52,407 bases of DNA from Gracilaria vermiculophylla (taxonomy: Eukaryota > Rhodophyta > Florideophyceae > Gracilariales > Gracilariaceae), in the NCBI GenBank assembly GCA_019155205.2, contig JAHNZQ020000227.1, forward strand, positions 359,646 through 412,052. Direction: 5' to 3'. Of the stretch, positions 18,245 through 29,195 are shown in pieces. The notes beneath the pieces are model-generated. The model saw only the letters and a program-made list of their open reading frames with translations. It ran no database searches and was not told the DNA's origin. Each line of letters begins with the position of its first letter. The first letter of the stretch is position 1. A program made the translations under genes and the position numbers.

Positions 18245-18775
18245 TCATGTGTCTGTCTCGCTGAGTTGCTCGGTGCGGATATTGTTGACCACAGGACCTC
18301 TTACTCCGGCAACAAACTGATCAATTTCGTCGCCAAGTCGCTTCCGTTCAGTAGCCGAGAACAAGTACTTCCTTAGAAACCAGAACAAATACACTAAACC
18401 AATCATTCGTAGTGCGTCTGGCACAAGCGGAAGTGAGTCGAGAGCGACTACTGTGGCAGACAGAACGACAAGGCCAAGAATGATGCCGAACACGACACCG
18501 AAGACGTTCAAGTAATACTCTGGACGTGTGGCAAGATCGTCTAAAATGGCCTGCGCTATGGCCGCCGCCCTGCTGCCCGAATCGTTGGTCTCAGAATCGA
18601 GGGGCTCAAAAGGCACGTCTTCAGACTTGTTATCGATTCTGACGTCATCCGACATGCGAGCATGGCAATTTCGTGCGATTGCAGCGGTCCGAGGGTTTCG
18701 GGATTGACGTAGTGTTTTTTGTGTAGGGCCGATAAAAGACGTTGGAAACCGATGCGAAAATGCTGTGGTCTTCAT
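18245..18775 (-). CDS. CAAD/CURT1-like plastid membrane protein
   Basis: A 176-residue protein started at the ATG at 18775 (MKTTAFSHRF...), giving a basic, Ser/Thr-rich N-terminus of about 45 residues that resembles a plastid transit peptide. The body has an amphipathic helix (AAAIAQAILDDLATRPEYY), two membrane segments (NVFGVVFGIILGLVVLSATVVA and a segment around MIGLVYLFWFLRKYLF) and a second amphipathic helix (RKRLGDEIDQFVAGV). This order is that of the CAAD domain found in cyanobacterial aminoacyl-tRNA synthetases and in CURT1 proteins, which curve thylakoid membranes at grana margins. Red algae lack grana, so the role may be general thylakoid shaping. The family is fairly sure, the function inferred. 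Confidence 0.75.
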   Translation of the reverse strand: MKTTAFSHRFPTSFIGPTQKTLRQSRNPRTAAIARNCHARMSDDVRIDNKSEDVPFEPLDSETNDSGSRAAAIAQAILDDLATRPEYYLNVFGVVFGIILGLVVLSATVVALDSLPLVPDALRMIGLVYLFWFLRKYLFSATERKRLGDEIDQFVAGVRGPVVNNIRTEQLSETDT

Positions 18776-19914
18776 GACAAGGCTGCAAAAGGGCTTTCGC
18801 GTGTGTGTGGTGAGGGCGATGGTCGCGAGTTTAGAGTTTGGGATCGTGCCGCGCCGGTTGTGCTGATCACTGTCTAATTTGATGCAGTCAGGGATGACGG
18901 GCGCATGTGTCTTTTTGTGCACCTGATGATTTGGGCTGACGAATCAGTGGCAGTGCTCAACAGACCCGATTGGTGTGTGCGCAATTCTTACAGTTTACAG
19001 AGGTCGCTGACGTTCTTCGTGAAGAGAGAAAGCGCGTCAGATTTTGCATCATTCGCTTTATGTCCGGTGGTTCACCGTCGGCTGCTGAAGTGTGTAGCTT
19101 GAGAGATACGCGGTTGCCGCTTGATTACTCGCGATGCACGCATGGCCTGGGCGGGAAAGGCCTGACGCGTGTGGTCTCGCAATCGTGTGGCGATGGGCAC
19201 CGGGAGCCGTAGCGTCAATGCATTGAGCAGTAGATAGTACGAGCAGTTGAATTACCGTGCTGTCTAACGTACTGCTCAATGCATTGATGCGCGAACTGCT
19301 TTTTGTTTCTGGCCATCGAAAGCAGAGTAGAGGATACAGGCACACCGCGGCAACGCGAGTAGCTGGTGCTCGCGCGCGATGCGTCTGATAAGTCGTGAAA
19401 GGATTGGCGTTTTCGCCGCTCTCAGACGGATACTGTAGCCGCCACCGGATCCTGCTGTACCCCCTTAGCCCCCTGTGACAAGCCGTAGCCGCTTTCATGC
19501 GCACAGGACAACACATGCGAATGACCCTCGGTCCCCCCGAGTTGCATCCGCGCCCACGCTCTGGCTGAGCCAGCCCATGCACGGCAGCTGTGCCCGTGAC
19601 TGACGGCCCAAGCGATACCGGTCGTCCATGCTGTGCACCCTTTGGCCCGCACGCGCGCTCCGCAGCCGTTCGCACCCAGTCCGCACACGTCCACCTTTTT
19701 TGACGCGATTCCCGTCTGCCCTTTCACTCTGTTCACATCCGCAATTCTCTGTCCTCTCCAGTTATCCAATATTACTGTGAAGTAAGCGAATCCGTGAGCC
19801 TGCGCTCAGCTGTTAACCACTTCACAGCCATCGGCGCCCAGTGCTGAACGAGCACCAGCACTCCGTCATTTCACCTGCATTTGCCAAGCCCATACCAGTA
19901 GCACTACCTTCATC
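18776..19914. other. Intergenic region upstream of TFIIA-gamma and CAAD gene
   Basis: About 1.1 kb between divergent start codons. It carries a strong inverted repeat at 19215-19287 (listed separately) and an ATCCAATAT box near 19767, about 150 bp before TFIIA-gamma. Longer minus-strand frames (19058-19769) are Arg/Ala/Gly-rich and overlap each other in several frames, as expected of GC-rich non-coding DNA. Confidence 0.45.
19215..19287. repeat. Perfect 18-bp inverted repeat with 37-nt loop
   Basis: The arm TCAATGCATTGAGCAGTA at 19215-19232 is exactly complementary to TACTGCTCAATGCATTGA at 19270-19287. The outer 12 bases of each arm (TCAATGCATTGA) are themselves palindromic. Three more outer pairs form if G-U is allowed. 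It could be an RNA hairpin, a protein-binding site or a mobile-element relic. Confidence 0.85.
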
Positions 19915-20232
19915 ATGGCTGGCGCTTTCCAACACTACCGCCTTTCAACCGTTGGACGCGACCTCATGGAGACGCTGGATGAACTCGTGAACAACGATAT
20001 GTTCGAGGCCGAGTACCGCGACATGGTTCTTGAGCACTACGAGAAAGCAATAATGGACGCCTTGGGGACGCAGATAAAAACCAAGGCTACCATCCGCGGC
20101 GCTATCAAGCATTACAGAAATCACGATGATATCTGGACCTTCTATCTGAAGGAAATCGACGTTAAGATCGACGGCAAACATGTCAAGAGCGATCAAAAGA
20201 CTGAGATGATGGCTGTCTCAAAGCGGCCATGA
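19915..20232 (+). CDS. GTF2A2: Transcription initiation factor IIA, gamma (small) subunit
   Basis: A 105-residue protein, the normal size of the TFIIA small subunit (TOA2 in yeast). The N-terminal four-helix part reads FQHYRLSTVGRDLMETLDELVNNDMF, matching the family's YR-x-T-x-G-x-x-L-x-x-x-LDEL signature. The C-terminal beta-barrel part contains TIRGAIKHYRNHDDIWTFYL, matching the conserved F/I-R-G-x-x-x-x-Y-R-x-x-D-x-V-W-T-F block. TFIIA stabilises TBP on the promoter and relieves its repressors in RNA polymerase II initiation. The protein is complete, without an intron. No large subunit lies in the window. Confidence 0.95.
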   Translation: MAGAFQHYRLSTVGRDLMETLDELVNNDMFEAEYRDMVLEHYEKAIMDALGTQIKTKATIRGAIKHYRNHDDIWTFYLKEIDVKIDGKHVKSDQKTEMMAVSKRP

Positions 20233-20840
20233 GCAGCACCCTCGCCTTTCTGCCCTTCTATTTTGCCCCTCGATTCGTTTCCCTCTGGATGACTCCCTTC
20301 TTGGTTTCTTCTCTCGTTCGCGTTTCCATGGCTTCGTATGTCAAAACATGCGCGTTCTGTGCAGAGCAACATCACATTTCTAACGCTTTTTCATTATTGT
20401 AAAGACCCCTTCTGCTACTGTCAATGTAACTCACTTTCGCTCTACACTTCTGCTTCACTCCGCTGTTCCTCGTGAACGCCATATCTTCGCATGCGTCCAT
20501 GTGTTTACAGACCCTTGTCATGCTTCTTCCCTCGATCCATACAAAGCGTCGCGGCAACCCTTTCCGCCCATTCATTACAACCAGCTATGATCGACACCTT
20601 GACAAGGCGGTAAGCGACTCATCATTTGGGGAAGCTTTTTATTACGGCGTGCTATAGAGTATGGATAAGCACTCTTCTTGCCGAGTGCGGATGTCAGACA
20701 AATCACTAGAGATGAGTCATGATACGTGTCTTTACTTATCTTTAGACATGGCCGATTTATGAGACCCAGTCCGATTGTCAAGAGACAAGGAACAAACTAC
20801 TTTGTGTGAACGCTCTGCCACGTAGTACTTTTAGCACGCG
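20233..20840. other. Convergent intergenic, no gene supported
   Basis: About 600 bp between the TFIIA-gamma stop and the stop of the minus-strand membrane protein gene. It is pyrimidine-rich just after TFIIA-gamma. It should hold both 3' ends; no gene or repeat is recognised. Confidence 0.4.
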
Positions 20841-22307
20841 CTAGTCTCCAGATGCATGCACGGTGCATATTTTCGACTTGGCAGCATCTCTCTTCAACGC
20901 TGTTTCGTAAAGCACGAAGGATAGCACCGCGTTATATACGAAATATGTCCATGCATCCACTTCCAAACTCTCCGCCCTCAGCGATTGCCTTTGGGAGCGA
21001 ATGAAAAAATGTATTCCAATCGTGGCCACCACTACGAAATGAGAAACAGCTTCTTGCCGTGGTGCTCGGATCAGGTTGTACAAATGGAGCAACATGTACA
21101 CAAAGAACGCCAGTCCATGAACAACCAAAACTAAGTTGAATATATGAACATTATGAAGCCTGAAAGTTTGCAAAACGTCCACGGAACCAAATATCGTGGC
21201 AAGAAGACAACCCCCTGTCACCATAACGAAGTAGAAAGTTCCTACGACAATCCAGTGATTTCTTGACAAACGCGAAATTCCTTTCTTCACCCTGGCCAAA
21301 GCGCTTACGATGATCACCAGCGGACATAGCAGAACTGTGTATGAAACAAACCCTGCGTAGAACGGGTAATTTGCAAGCGAAGTTTGGTTTCTCAGCCTCT
21401 GTGACACTGCGCTTGCAACCTCATCGTTTACAGAAGCCAGCTTTTCAATACCATCAAGCATCGGCTCAACAAAGTATCCGGTGCCTTGCATGATTGCATC
21501 CAGCACAATAGGATTCACAGTCCCCTTGACAGAATTTTCTACCCAATGCTCCAGCCCGTGTTCACGGAAGTCCTCGGCAAGTTGCGCCTTATGTTTAAGC
21601 AAATGGGCATACTTCTTCTTCAGCTTGTCCAGAAGGAAAGCACCGTCCTTGGTTTGAGACCCAAGCTGCATCAGCGTTTCATCCTGCAGTTCACTGTGGG
21701 TTTTAAAGAAATCAAGGTCGTTTTCAACTCGAAGCCTAGCTCTATGTATCTTCTCCCAGGCTTGAGAAAGTGCGTTCCGCTTTCTTAACAAATCGTTGTA
21801 AGTGTCACTTTCCTTCATATTGGAATCTTGCAGAGATTCACGAGCAGAAGCTAGATCACGATGACGACGGAGAAGTTTGATAATCTTCGATATTAACTTC
21901 TGGCGATGTTTTTCTTGATCTGAATCACGGTTTGAGTCTGACGACTCAGTGAGCTCATGGACATTTTCTTCGTTTTTCAGTTGCTGCTTTCGAACGCCCA
22001 TTTCAGTTCCGAGATCCTCATCGTCTGCTGCATTTGCCTTCCGTCTGCTGCTCTTGTCCGACAGAGCCTCTTTTCTAACGGGTACACGTCCTTCAGGATG
22101 AGAGAAACTGTCATTGGTTTTATCCGGAACAGAACCATGTTTCGAGATACTGTCCTCCGCATGGATGTGATCGGCGTAGCTCAGCTCTCGTTCGTTGAAA
22201 TCGCTGGGTCTGTGACCAGCAGCCTCGCCAGAAGTCTGCGCAGAACCCTCTACTAACCCCACAAAAATGAGAACAAAGAGGGCCCCAAGAATGCATTGGA
22301 AGAGCAT
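20841..22307 (-). CDS. Unknown secretory-pathway membrane protein with coiled coil
   Basis: A 488-residue protein I do not recognise. It begins with a signal peptide (about residues 1-23). A charged, Ser/Asp/Glu-rich region runs to about 130, then a helical region with heptad-like hydrophobics (about 130-250). The C-terminal third has five hydrophobic segments, at about residues 316-340, 353-376, 391-413, 424-440 and 453-471, separated by short basic loops. The layout suggests a lumenal or extracellular coiled-coil domain in front of a multi-pass membrane domain. The length of the clean frame, the signal peptide and the regular membrane segments make it a confident gene with unknown function. 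Confidence 0.8.
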   Translation of the reverse strand: MLFQCILGALFVLIFVGLVEGSAQTSGEAAGHRPSDFNERELSYADHIHAEDSISKHGSVPDKTNDSFSHPEGRVPVRKEALSDKSSRRKANAADDEDLGTEMGVRKQQLKNEENVHELTESSDSNRDSDQEKHRQKLISKIIKLLRRHRDLASARESLQDSNMKESDTYNDLLRKRNALSQAWEKIHRARLRVENDLDFFKTHSELQDETLMQLGSQTKDGAFLLDKLKKKYAHLLKHKAQLAEDFREHGLEHWVENSVKGTVNPIVLDAIMQGTGYFVEPMLDGIEKLASVNDEVASAVSQRLRNQTSLANYPFYAGFVSYTVLLCPLVIIVSALARVKKGISRLSRNHWIVVGTFYFVMVTGGCLLATIFGSVDVLQTFRLHNVHIFNLVLVVHGLAFFVYMLLHLYNLIRAPRQEAVSHFVVVATIGIHFFIRSQRQSLRAESLEVDAWTYFVYNAVLSFVLYETALKRDAAKSKICTVHASGD

Positions 22308-23283
22308 GGTAAATCGAGCCGTCCTCTACTATTGGAGGCTTGGTCAAAAGCTAACAAACTGCTTCGATACGTGCCTTCCTGGATGGCTTACGATTGTGCA
22401 GCGCCGAGATAAAGAACCAGGTTCTTCGATTGTTACCTAGTTTGCCGAAAGATCCGAGTCGGGATGCAAGCAACAAACCTAATGCTTCGCTCGAGACGGA
22501 GAAATGACTGACCTGCTTCACTGGAGAGGCGGGAAAGGAACGTGGAGATGGATATTGCAGCTGTTCCCGCTCTACAAAGTCATGCCGTCGACGTGTTAGT
22601 GCAGCTACCTTAACAGAGAGTGGGTGCCAAGCTCAGCTTTTAGAATAAAGGTGAGCCACAATTTGACACAGGATGAAGTACAACAAACGAGAATTCGGCA
22701 CCATTCGCCAATCTTCCAGAGTTTTCATTGAGTGTACCTCGAGGTGTTTTTGATGAATACAGTTCAGCACGTCGCATGACTTGAACTAGGTCCCAGCCGT
22801 TGAAGAACTTGAATACAGAACTTCTGGGAATATCAACTGTGGCAAACGTTTTGCGGCATTTTTATGCGTGTCAGAGATGATGTGAATTGCATTATTATGT
22901 CCTTCCGGAAAAAATAATCTGGATACACTCAAGTCAGGGTTCAGCCCTCATGTTGTTGTCAAAATTAAACATCGTCGTATAGGATCAGACGCTTCCCGGT
23001 TGAGAAAAGCTTGAAAAGCGATTCATGTGAATGTAGTTCAATTATGGGTTGACGACGTCAATCTCTGCGCCATAAATGAAAACATTAACTTGTTAAAGCT
23101 GTGTAAAAAGTTATACAAAATATATCATTAAACAAACAGCGAAGCCTCATTATTATCTCAATGAGTTCTACTCTTGCCTCCTAGAGGTAAAATACATATA
23201 CGAGATTCGTCAACAGCGGGCATGCTGTGAACAGCAACATACGACACACCGAGATCCGTCAAACGCCTTACAAAGTGTACACT
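22308..23283. other. Intergenic region, no gene supported
   Basis: About 975 bp between two minus-strand genes: upstream of the multi-pass membrane protein and downstream of TFIIF-beta. It becomes AT-rich near 23080-23150. No open frame, repeat or RNA gene is recognised. Confidence 0.4.
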
Positions 23284-24255
23284 TCAAGACTTCGTCTTTT
23301 TCGTGGCTTGATTTTCTTGTTCCTGTTCACGTTTTCTCTTCCGAATTTGCTCCATTTGAGCAATACGATGTTCTTCCAACATCTGACGCTTTTCTTGACG
23401 CTGTTTCTCCGTCTTGAGCTCATCTTTCAATTCATATCTACCCGAGAACGGACCGGATTTAATGTAGGCACACACATCGTTCATAATTGGACGAATTCGC
23501 GACACAGGTTCTTCGACAGAGCGAGCAAGCTCTTCGGCGGTGTAGTGCGGTTTGGCCTCGAATGAGTGAAAGATGCTTTTCTCAAGCATGGCACGCCACT
23601 CACCTTGAGGCACATCCAGGTGGCGACGTGATGCCTCTTTCTGACGCTTTCGCTCCTCCCTTTGTTTCGCAGTTTCCATCATGGTTTGTGGTCTCAATGC
23701 TTCGCGTTCAGCAGCCTTCCTCGACTTGTCGTCCATTCGAAGTAGCTGCTTAGTATGCGTGTTCGCGATTCTTGTTCGGGCCTTGTTCATTTTGCGGTAG
23801 GTTGAGTCCATTTTCGGTCTTGCTATACACTGGTACATTGCGGTTCCTTCAACTTTCATATCCGGTTTCTCTTCCGTTCGACTTCCGCTGAAGATCATGA
23901 TGTTTGGTTTATCGGTCTGTATTTCCAGTTCAAACTCTTTTACAGCTATTTGGCCGGTTTTTGTGGGCACTGGTTGTTTGTCTAGAAAGATGCGCGGCGC
24001 ATTTGGGTTGTTGAGAGATCGTGAGGGTGCCGATGGGTTATGGTTTTGCTGAGCGGGGTTGGGGATTCGAAGGCGGCCGATGACACCGTGCTTCGGGTCC
24101 TCGAACTGCTGTGCCAGAAAAGTAGGCATTCGAACTAGATAAACTTGCACATCTTTGTTCGACAAATCTGTATCTCCTATTAGGTCGGAGGTGTCCGGTT
24201 CATTAGAGACCTCGTTGTTGCGGCGCTTCGACTTTGATTTTCCTCTCCTTGACAT
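23284..24255 (-). CDS. GTF2F2: Transcription initiation factor IIF, beta subunit (RAP30)
   Basis: A 323-residue protein. Residues about 37-65 (VYLVRMPTFLAQQFEDPKHGVIGRLRI) match the TFIIF-beta N-terminal dimerisation motif, where animals have W-L-V-K-V-P and a G-x-V-G-x-L-R-I end. A long beta-rich dimerisation part follows, with a Ser/Glu-rich insertion. Around residues 215-275 (EWRAMLEKSIFHSFEAKPHYTAEELARSVEEP...) is the winged-helix DNA-binding domain. The C-terminus is a Lys/Arg/Gln-rich helix and probably a nuclear signal. TFIIF escorts RNA polymerase II to the promoter and stabilises the initiation complex. It is divergent from ADH, with 487 bp between start codons. Confidence 0.9.
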   Translation of the reverse strand: MSRRGKSKSKRRNNEVSNEPDTSDLIGDTDLSNKDVQVYLVRMPTFLAQQFEDPKHGVIGRLRIPNPAQQNHNPSAPSRSLNNPNAPRIFLDKQPVPTKTGQIAVKEFELEIQTDKPNIMIFSGSRTEEKPDMKVEGTAMYQCIARPKMDSTYRKMNKARTRIANTHTKQLLRMDDKSRKAAEREALRPQTMMETAKQREERKRQKEASRRHLDVPQGEWRAMLEKSIFHSFEAKPHYTAEELARSVEEPVSRIRPIMNDVCAYIKSGPFSGRYELKDELKTEKQRQEKRQMLEEHRIAQMEQIRKRKREQEQENQATKKTKS

Positions 24256-26011
<1,756 letters not shown>

Positions 26012-26062
26012 CAAGCAGTAGGGCAAGATGCTGTCTGTGCTCGAGGCGACACGAACTGCTCG

Positions 26063-26731
26063 TCAATCCTTTTCGTCAAGCTTTCTTGACAGGGCCTTAT
26101 CCCATGCACCCAAATCATCCGTTGTTCGCAACGGTCCCTCCTTTTGTTTCTCTTCCGTTGCGTTACCACTTTGCTCGAGATTCCCGCCAGAGACTCCGCT
26201 TGGAATTTGATTGCGAAAGAACTCATCAAAGTCAACAACCGCAGAAATGGTAGTTCCCGACGCAAACAGGAGATAGGGTATAATGCCAGTGCTGTAGTGC
26301 ACGTTAGTAAAGTTCCAGATAAATGCATCCGTCAAGGCAGAGCATACCAGAGTAGCAAGAGAGCAAAGCCAGAAGGGGACATCGTTCTCCCGGCCAACAA
26401 GGAAGTATATGGCACTCCATCCCGCGATAATGGGCCCTCCAGAGACTGCTGTGGCGATCGATGTAAAGATGAATGCGAGCTGAGTGTTGCGAAGTTCATT
26501 CTGCAGCTGTTCTGGCTCGATAAAGGGTTCACTAGTGTCCAATTCGCGAGCGGGCTTTGGCTCCTTTGGAACGCGAGTTTCGAGGTTAGTCTCCTTCGGA
26601 CACATAGAAGGTTTGTGTCGAACAGCATGACGAACATGCTGATTCCTATGTCGTATTCTTCCAGGATTAATAATACTATCCAAATAACGCCTCGGCGCTG
26701 GAACGGATGTCGGAAAGCAGAAGCCAGGCAT
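26063..26731 (-). CDS. Unknown membrane protein, possibly plastid-targeted
   Basis: A 222-residue protein starting at the ATG at 26731. The first 60 or so residues are rich in Arg, His, Ser and Pro with almost no acidic residues, like an organelle transit peptide. Four hydrophobic segments follow the acidic stretch ELDTSEPFIEPEQ: near AFIFTSIATAVSGGPIIAG, AIYFLVG and the following WLCSLATLVCSAL, then SGTIIPYLLFASGTTISAVV-like sequence. The tail is hydrophilic. I do not recognise the family. Plastid inner-envelope or thylakoid location is a guess from the N-terminus. It shares a 310-bp upstream region with the divergent TMEM208 gene. Confidence 0.65.
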   Translation of the reverse strand: MPGFCFPTSVPAPRRYLDSIINPGRIRHRNQHVRHAVRHKPSMCPKETNLETRVPKEPKPARELDTSEPFIEPEQLQNELRNTQLAFIFTSIATAVSGGPIIAGWSAIYFLVGRENDVPFWLCSLATLVCSALTDAFIWNFTNVHYSTGIIPYLLFASGTTISAVVDFDEFFRNQIPSGVSGGNLEQSGNATEEKQKEGPLRTTDDLGAWDKALSRKLDEKD

Positions 26732-27041
26732 CGTCGTCAAGGGCTCTATGTACGAATGTTGTCGCTAATCATCGGCTGCACTGTGCGCTAAACGTAGGCA
26801 GCCGCATTCTTGATCTGCATCCATCACGATGCAAAGCTCCAGGTCAGCAGTCTGAAGCAATTAATAGAATTACAGTGTATTCCAGTCTAGCTGATGCCCT
26901 GTGAAATAGACTGAACACTGTGCAATGTTCTTCAGAACGGAAACTTGCTCGCTCTGGTGTTAATTACGTCTACTTGATGGAAAGCACGATGCCCCCCTGC
27001 AGCTAGCACTGACGTCCGGTGACGTTGCAGCTCTTTCCACT
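26732..27041. promoter_or_regulatory. Shared upstream region, unknown membrane gene and TMEM208
   Basis: The divergent start codons are 310 bp apart, so the promoters probably overlap. No TATA box or other motif stands out. Confidence 0.4.
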
Positions 27042-27548
27042 ATGGCAAACTCGTCTGCTAAAAAGCTCCATAGATCAAACCAGAAAAAGCTGAGCGCTCT
27101 TCGCACTGTTTTACTCATAACCAACTTGGTTTACATTCTGCGATTTGCCATTCTGCGTTCTGTCCCTCGCTTTTACCAAATCGTGTGGCCGATTCTTTTG
27201 GTTCTCTGTACATTGCCGTATATGTTTCTGCGCTCAGCTGCACAACCAACGTTCGATTCCTACGGGAATATAATCGATGCTGGTAATGATCTGTCTAATC
27301 CCGGTGTGCTGGAATATTGCCATGATCTTATCTACTTGACTGTTACAATTCAGACTGGCGTCCTGTTGTCTAGGTGGTTGCTGCTCGTATACCTAATCAT
27401 ACCCGCATTTGCGGCTTACAAACTGTTCTCCATAAATTCTCTCTTGTCTGGAGGCACCGAGGAGGGAGAAGATCAAGTTGATGAATATGCTGTTATGAGC
27501 AGGAAAGAAAGACGAAAGGCAGATCGTAAGGCGAAAAGACAAAGGTAA
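27042..27548 (+). CDS. TMEM208: TMEM208/SND2-like ER membrane protein
   Basis: A 168-residue protein with a short basic N-terminus (MANSSAKKLHRSNQKKL), three to four hydrophobic segments (LRTVLLITNLVYILRFAIL; IVWPILLVLCTLPYMFL; LIYLTVTIQTGVLLSRWLLLVYLIIPAFAAYKLF) and a highly basic C-terminal tail (RKERRKADRKAKRQR). The loop with DSYGNIIDAGNDLSNPGVLEYCHDLIYLT is diagnostic for TMEM208. The yeast counterpart SND2 acts in the SRP-independent pathway that inserts membrane proteins into the ER. Length matches the family (about 170 residues). The protein is complete and unspliced. Confidence 0.92.
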   Translation: MANSSAKKLHRSNQKKLSALRTVLLITNLVYILRFAILRSVPRFYQIVWPILLVLCTLPYMFLRSAAQPTFDSYGNIIDAGNDLSNPGVLEYCHDLIYLTVTIQTGVLLSRWLLLVYLIIPAFAAYKLFSINSLLSGGTEEGEDQVDEYAVMSRKERRKADRKAKRQR

Positions 27549-28061
27549 AGCATGGGAAAGATGGGCTACAATTCCAACGCCTATTATTCTTGTTTTACGC
27601 GGGCAATAGAGGAAGTGTTTCTATGAAACTCATAGAAAAAGCAAGAGACAGATATACGCCCTTACATGCAGCGTTGTGTGCCTTTCAATGGTTTCCATCT
27701 GTTATCTTACATTGCGTCATTAACTGTTAGTTGATCTGCTTTTGGTCCGCCGGTTCACAGCCTTAGAGCGCATTTCGTAGGATGTTTTGGTTAGTAGAAA
27801 AACGCAACGCCAAGGGCCACTTTCAAGTATACGACCTGTCCTTGTAATATCTCATGAGTTTTTTGGATTTGACCGCTTTTCATTGATGCATTGAACACAT
27901 CGTGAAACAGACATGAGACCGAGGAATAGAAGGACCCGTCCGAATCATTCTTTGAGTTCTGAAAAAAGAAATGATTACCGCTGCGCACTGACAAGTTCTG
28001 TACCCTGTCGCCCAGAATATCTGTATTCTGACCCTAGTCTTTTTCCAGCATGCCTCACCCA
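27549..28061. other. Convergent intergenic, 3' ends of two genes
   Basis: About 510 bp between TMEM208 and the minus-strand sulfotransferase. A small hairpin (TTCTATGA/TCATAGAA) at about 27619-27637 sits some 70 bp after the TMEM208 stop. Short minus-strand frames have no support. Confidence 0.4.
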
Positions 28062-29195
28062 TTAAATTGTGTCACAGTATCGTACATGTCCGCTGGTGAA
28101 CTCACAATAACAACCATTCCGCAAATCATCAAACATGTGCCGCCACACATGGCATCCGTAGAAGTTTTCACAAAGCTCTTTCCAATTAACGACCAAATCA
28201 CAGAGATTGTCCCGAGTTGCCTTGAACCGTGATGGGGATGTTGCCGTGTGATGCAAGCCCAGAAATTTTTGTAAGTTCTTCATGGTCGTTTCTCGTTCAT
28301 AGAGGTAGTCTTCATAAGGTAAGGCGTGAATACACGAACTTCCATTTGCCACGAGATTGACCGCCCGAGTGATGGCCGTATCCGAATGTAAGCAGTCCTT
28401 CAATATGTCGTGAAACACACCAATGTTCTTTATTTTGAATCTGCAACCGACTCCAGTGTTGCAGCGATTTTTCACTTCTTCTGCATTCCGTAGTCCCTCA
28501 ATGGACGCCTTGTCGTTTAGATACTTGGATGAGTACTCGCCAACGGCTTGCTTGAGGATATTATTTCTGTATTGCCAAACAATACGAGTATCAAACTTTC
28601 GCACGAGAGCTGCCCATTCTTCAGGTTTCTTCAGTATGTGTCTTGGCCTAATCTTGAAACCGGATGTTTTCCCCCTCTTTAAAGTTCTTTCAAAGAAATC
28701 ATGTGCATATTGCAAGGCGAGCGTTGTATTTTGAGCGTATTCGCCGTGATCAACAGGTTCGGATGCCTCAATATGCACTTCGGGATGTGATCTTAACTCA
28801 GAAATTATTGCTGTTGAACCACTATGTCCCATGAAGATGAAGAGAAAACTGCTCGCCCTCCCTTTGCTACGAGCGCATTCTGGGAGTTTCTGCGTGAGAC
28901 GTGATCCAAGAGCTATGTGCTTTGCCAAATAACCTTCTTTGCTGACGCCCCTTTTCATGTGATCTGGCTCGGCAAAGCTTTTAAGCTCAGCGACGGGATG
29001 GGTTACCGCCCTCAGCAAATGTGAGTTCCCGAACAAGAAGGAGACAGGTGAATCATTCATGGTCGCCAAAAAATACATAGCAAGTAGAGGTAAAATGACC
29101 GTAAGTGTCCTCCGACAAGGATGGCGAAACCAGTTGATGAGAGGGTTACCTCGCTTCATAGTTCTCTTTGCTTGAAGAATGGGTATCGCTGTCAT
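28062..29195 (-). CDS. Golgi-type sulfotransferase, type II membrane protein
   Basis: A 377-residue protein from the ATG at 29195; a second ATG at 29159 would remove 12 residues and is equally possible. A short basic tail is followed by one membrane segment (about 30-46, LTVILPLLAMYFLATM), the type II layout of Golgi enzymes. The 5'-phosphosulfate loop reads FIFMGHSGSTAI (core GHSGST at 123-128). A later SRFKATRDNLC region and a 3'-phosphate-binding stretch around FDTRIVWQYRNN fit the P-loop sulfotransferase fold. It should transfer sulfate from PAPS to a carbohydrate or protein. Red algae sulfate galactans heavily, so wall polysaccharide is a plausible but unproven substrate. The C-terminus has several cysteines. 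Confidence 0.78.
   Translation of the reverse strand: MTAIPILQAKRTMKRGNPLINWFRHPCRRTLTVILPLLAMYFLATMNDSPVSFLFGNSHLLRAVTHPVAELKSFAEPDHMKRGVSKEGYLAKHIALGSRLTQKLPECARSKGRASSFLFIFMGHSGSTAIISELRSHPEVHIEASEPVDHGEYAQNTTLALQYAHDFFERTLKRGKTSGFKIRPRHILKKPEEWAALVRKFDTRIVWQYRNNILKQAVGEYSSKYLNDKASIEGLRNAEEVKNRCNTGVGCRFKIKNIGVFHDILKDCLHSDTAITRAVNLVANGSSCIHALPYEDYLYERETTMKNLQKFLGLHHTATSPSRFKATRDNLCDLVVNWKELCENFYGCHVWRHMFDDLRNGCYCEFTSGHVRYCDTI

Noticed and set aside
19058..19769. Minus-strand frames of 100-205 residues upstream of TFIIA-gamma
   Set aside because: They overlap one another in different frames, are Arg/Ala/Gly/Cys-rich and have no domain. They also run through the 18-bp inverted repeat.
15311..24255. 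Cluster of transcription and chromatin genes (NFRKB, TFIIA-gamma, TFIIF-beta) as a functional module
   Set aside because: They lie on different strands, have separate promoters and are interrupted by ER and plastid genes. Chance proximity in a compact genome explains it.
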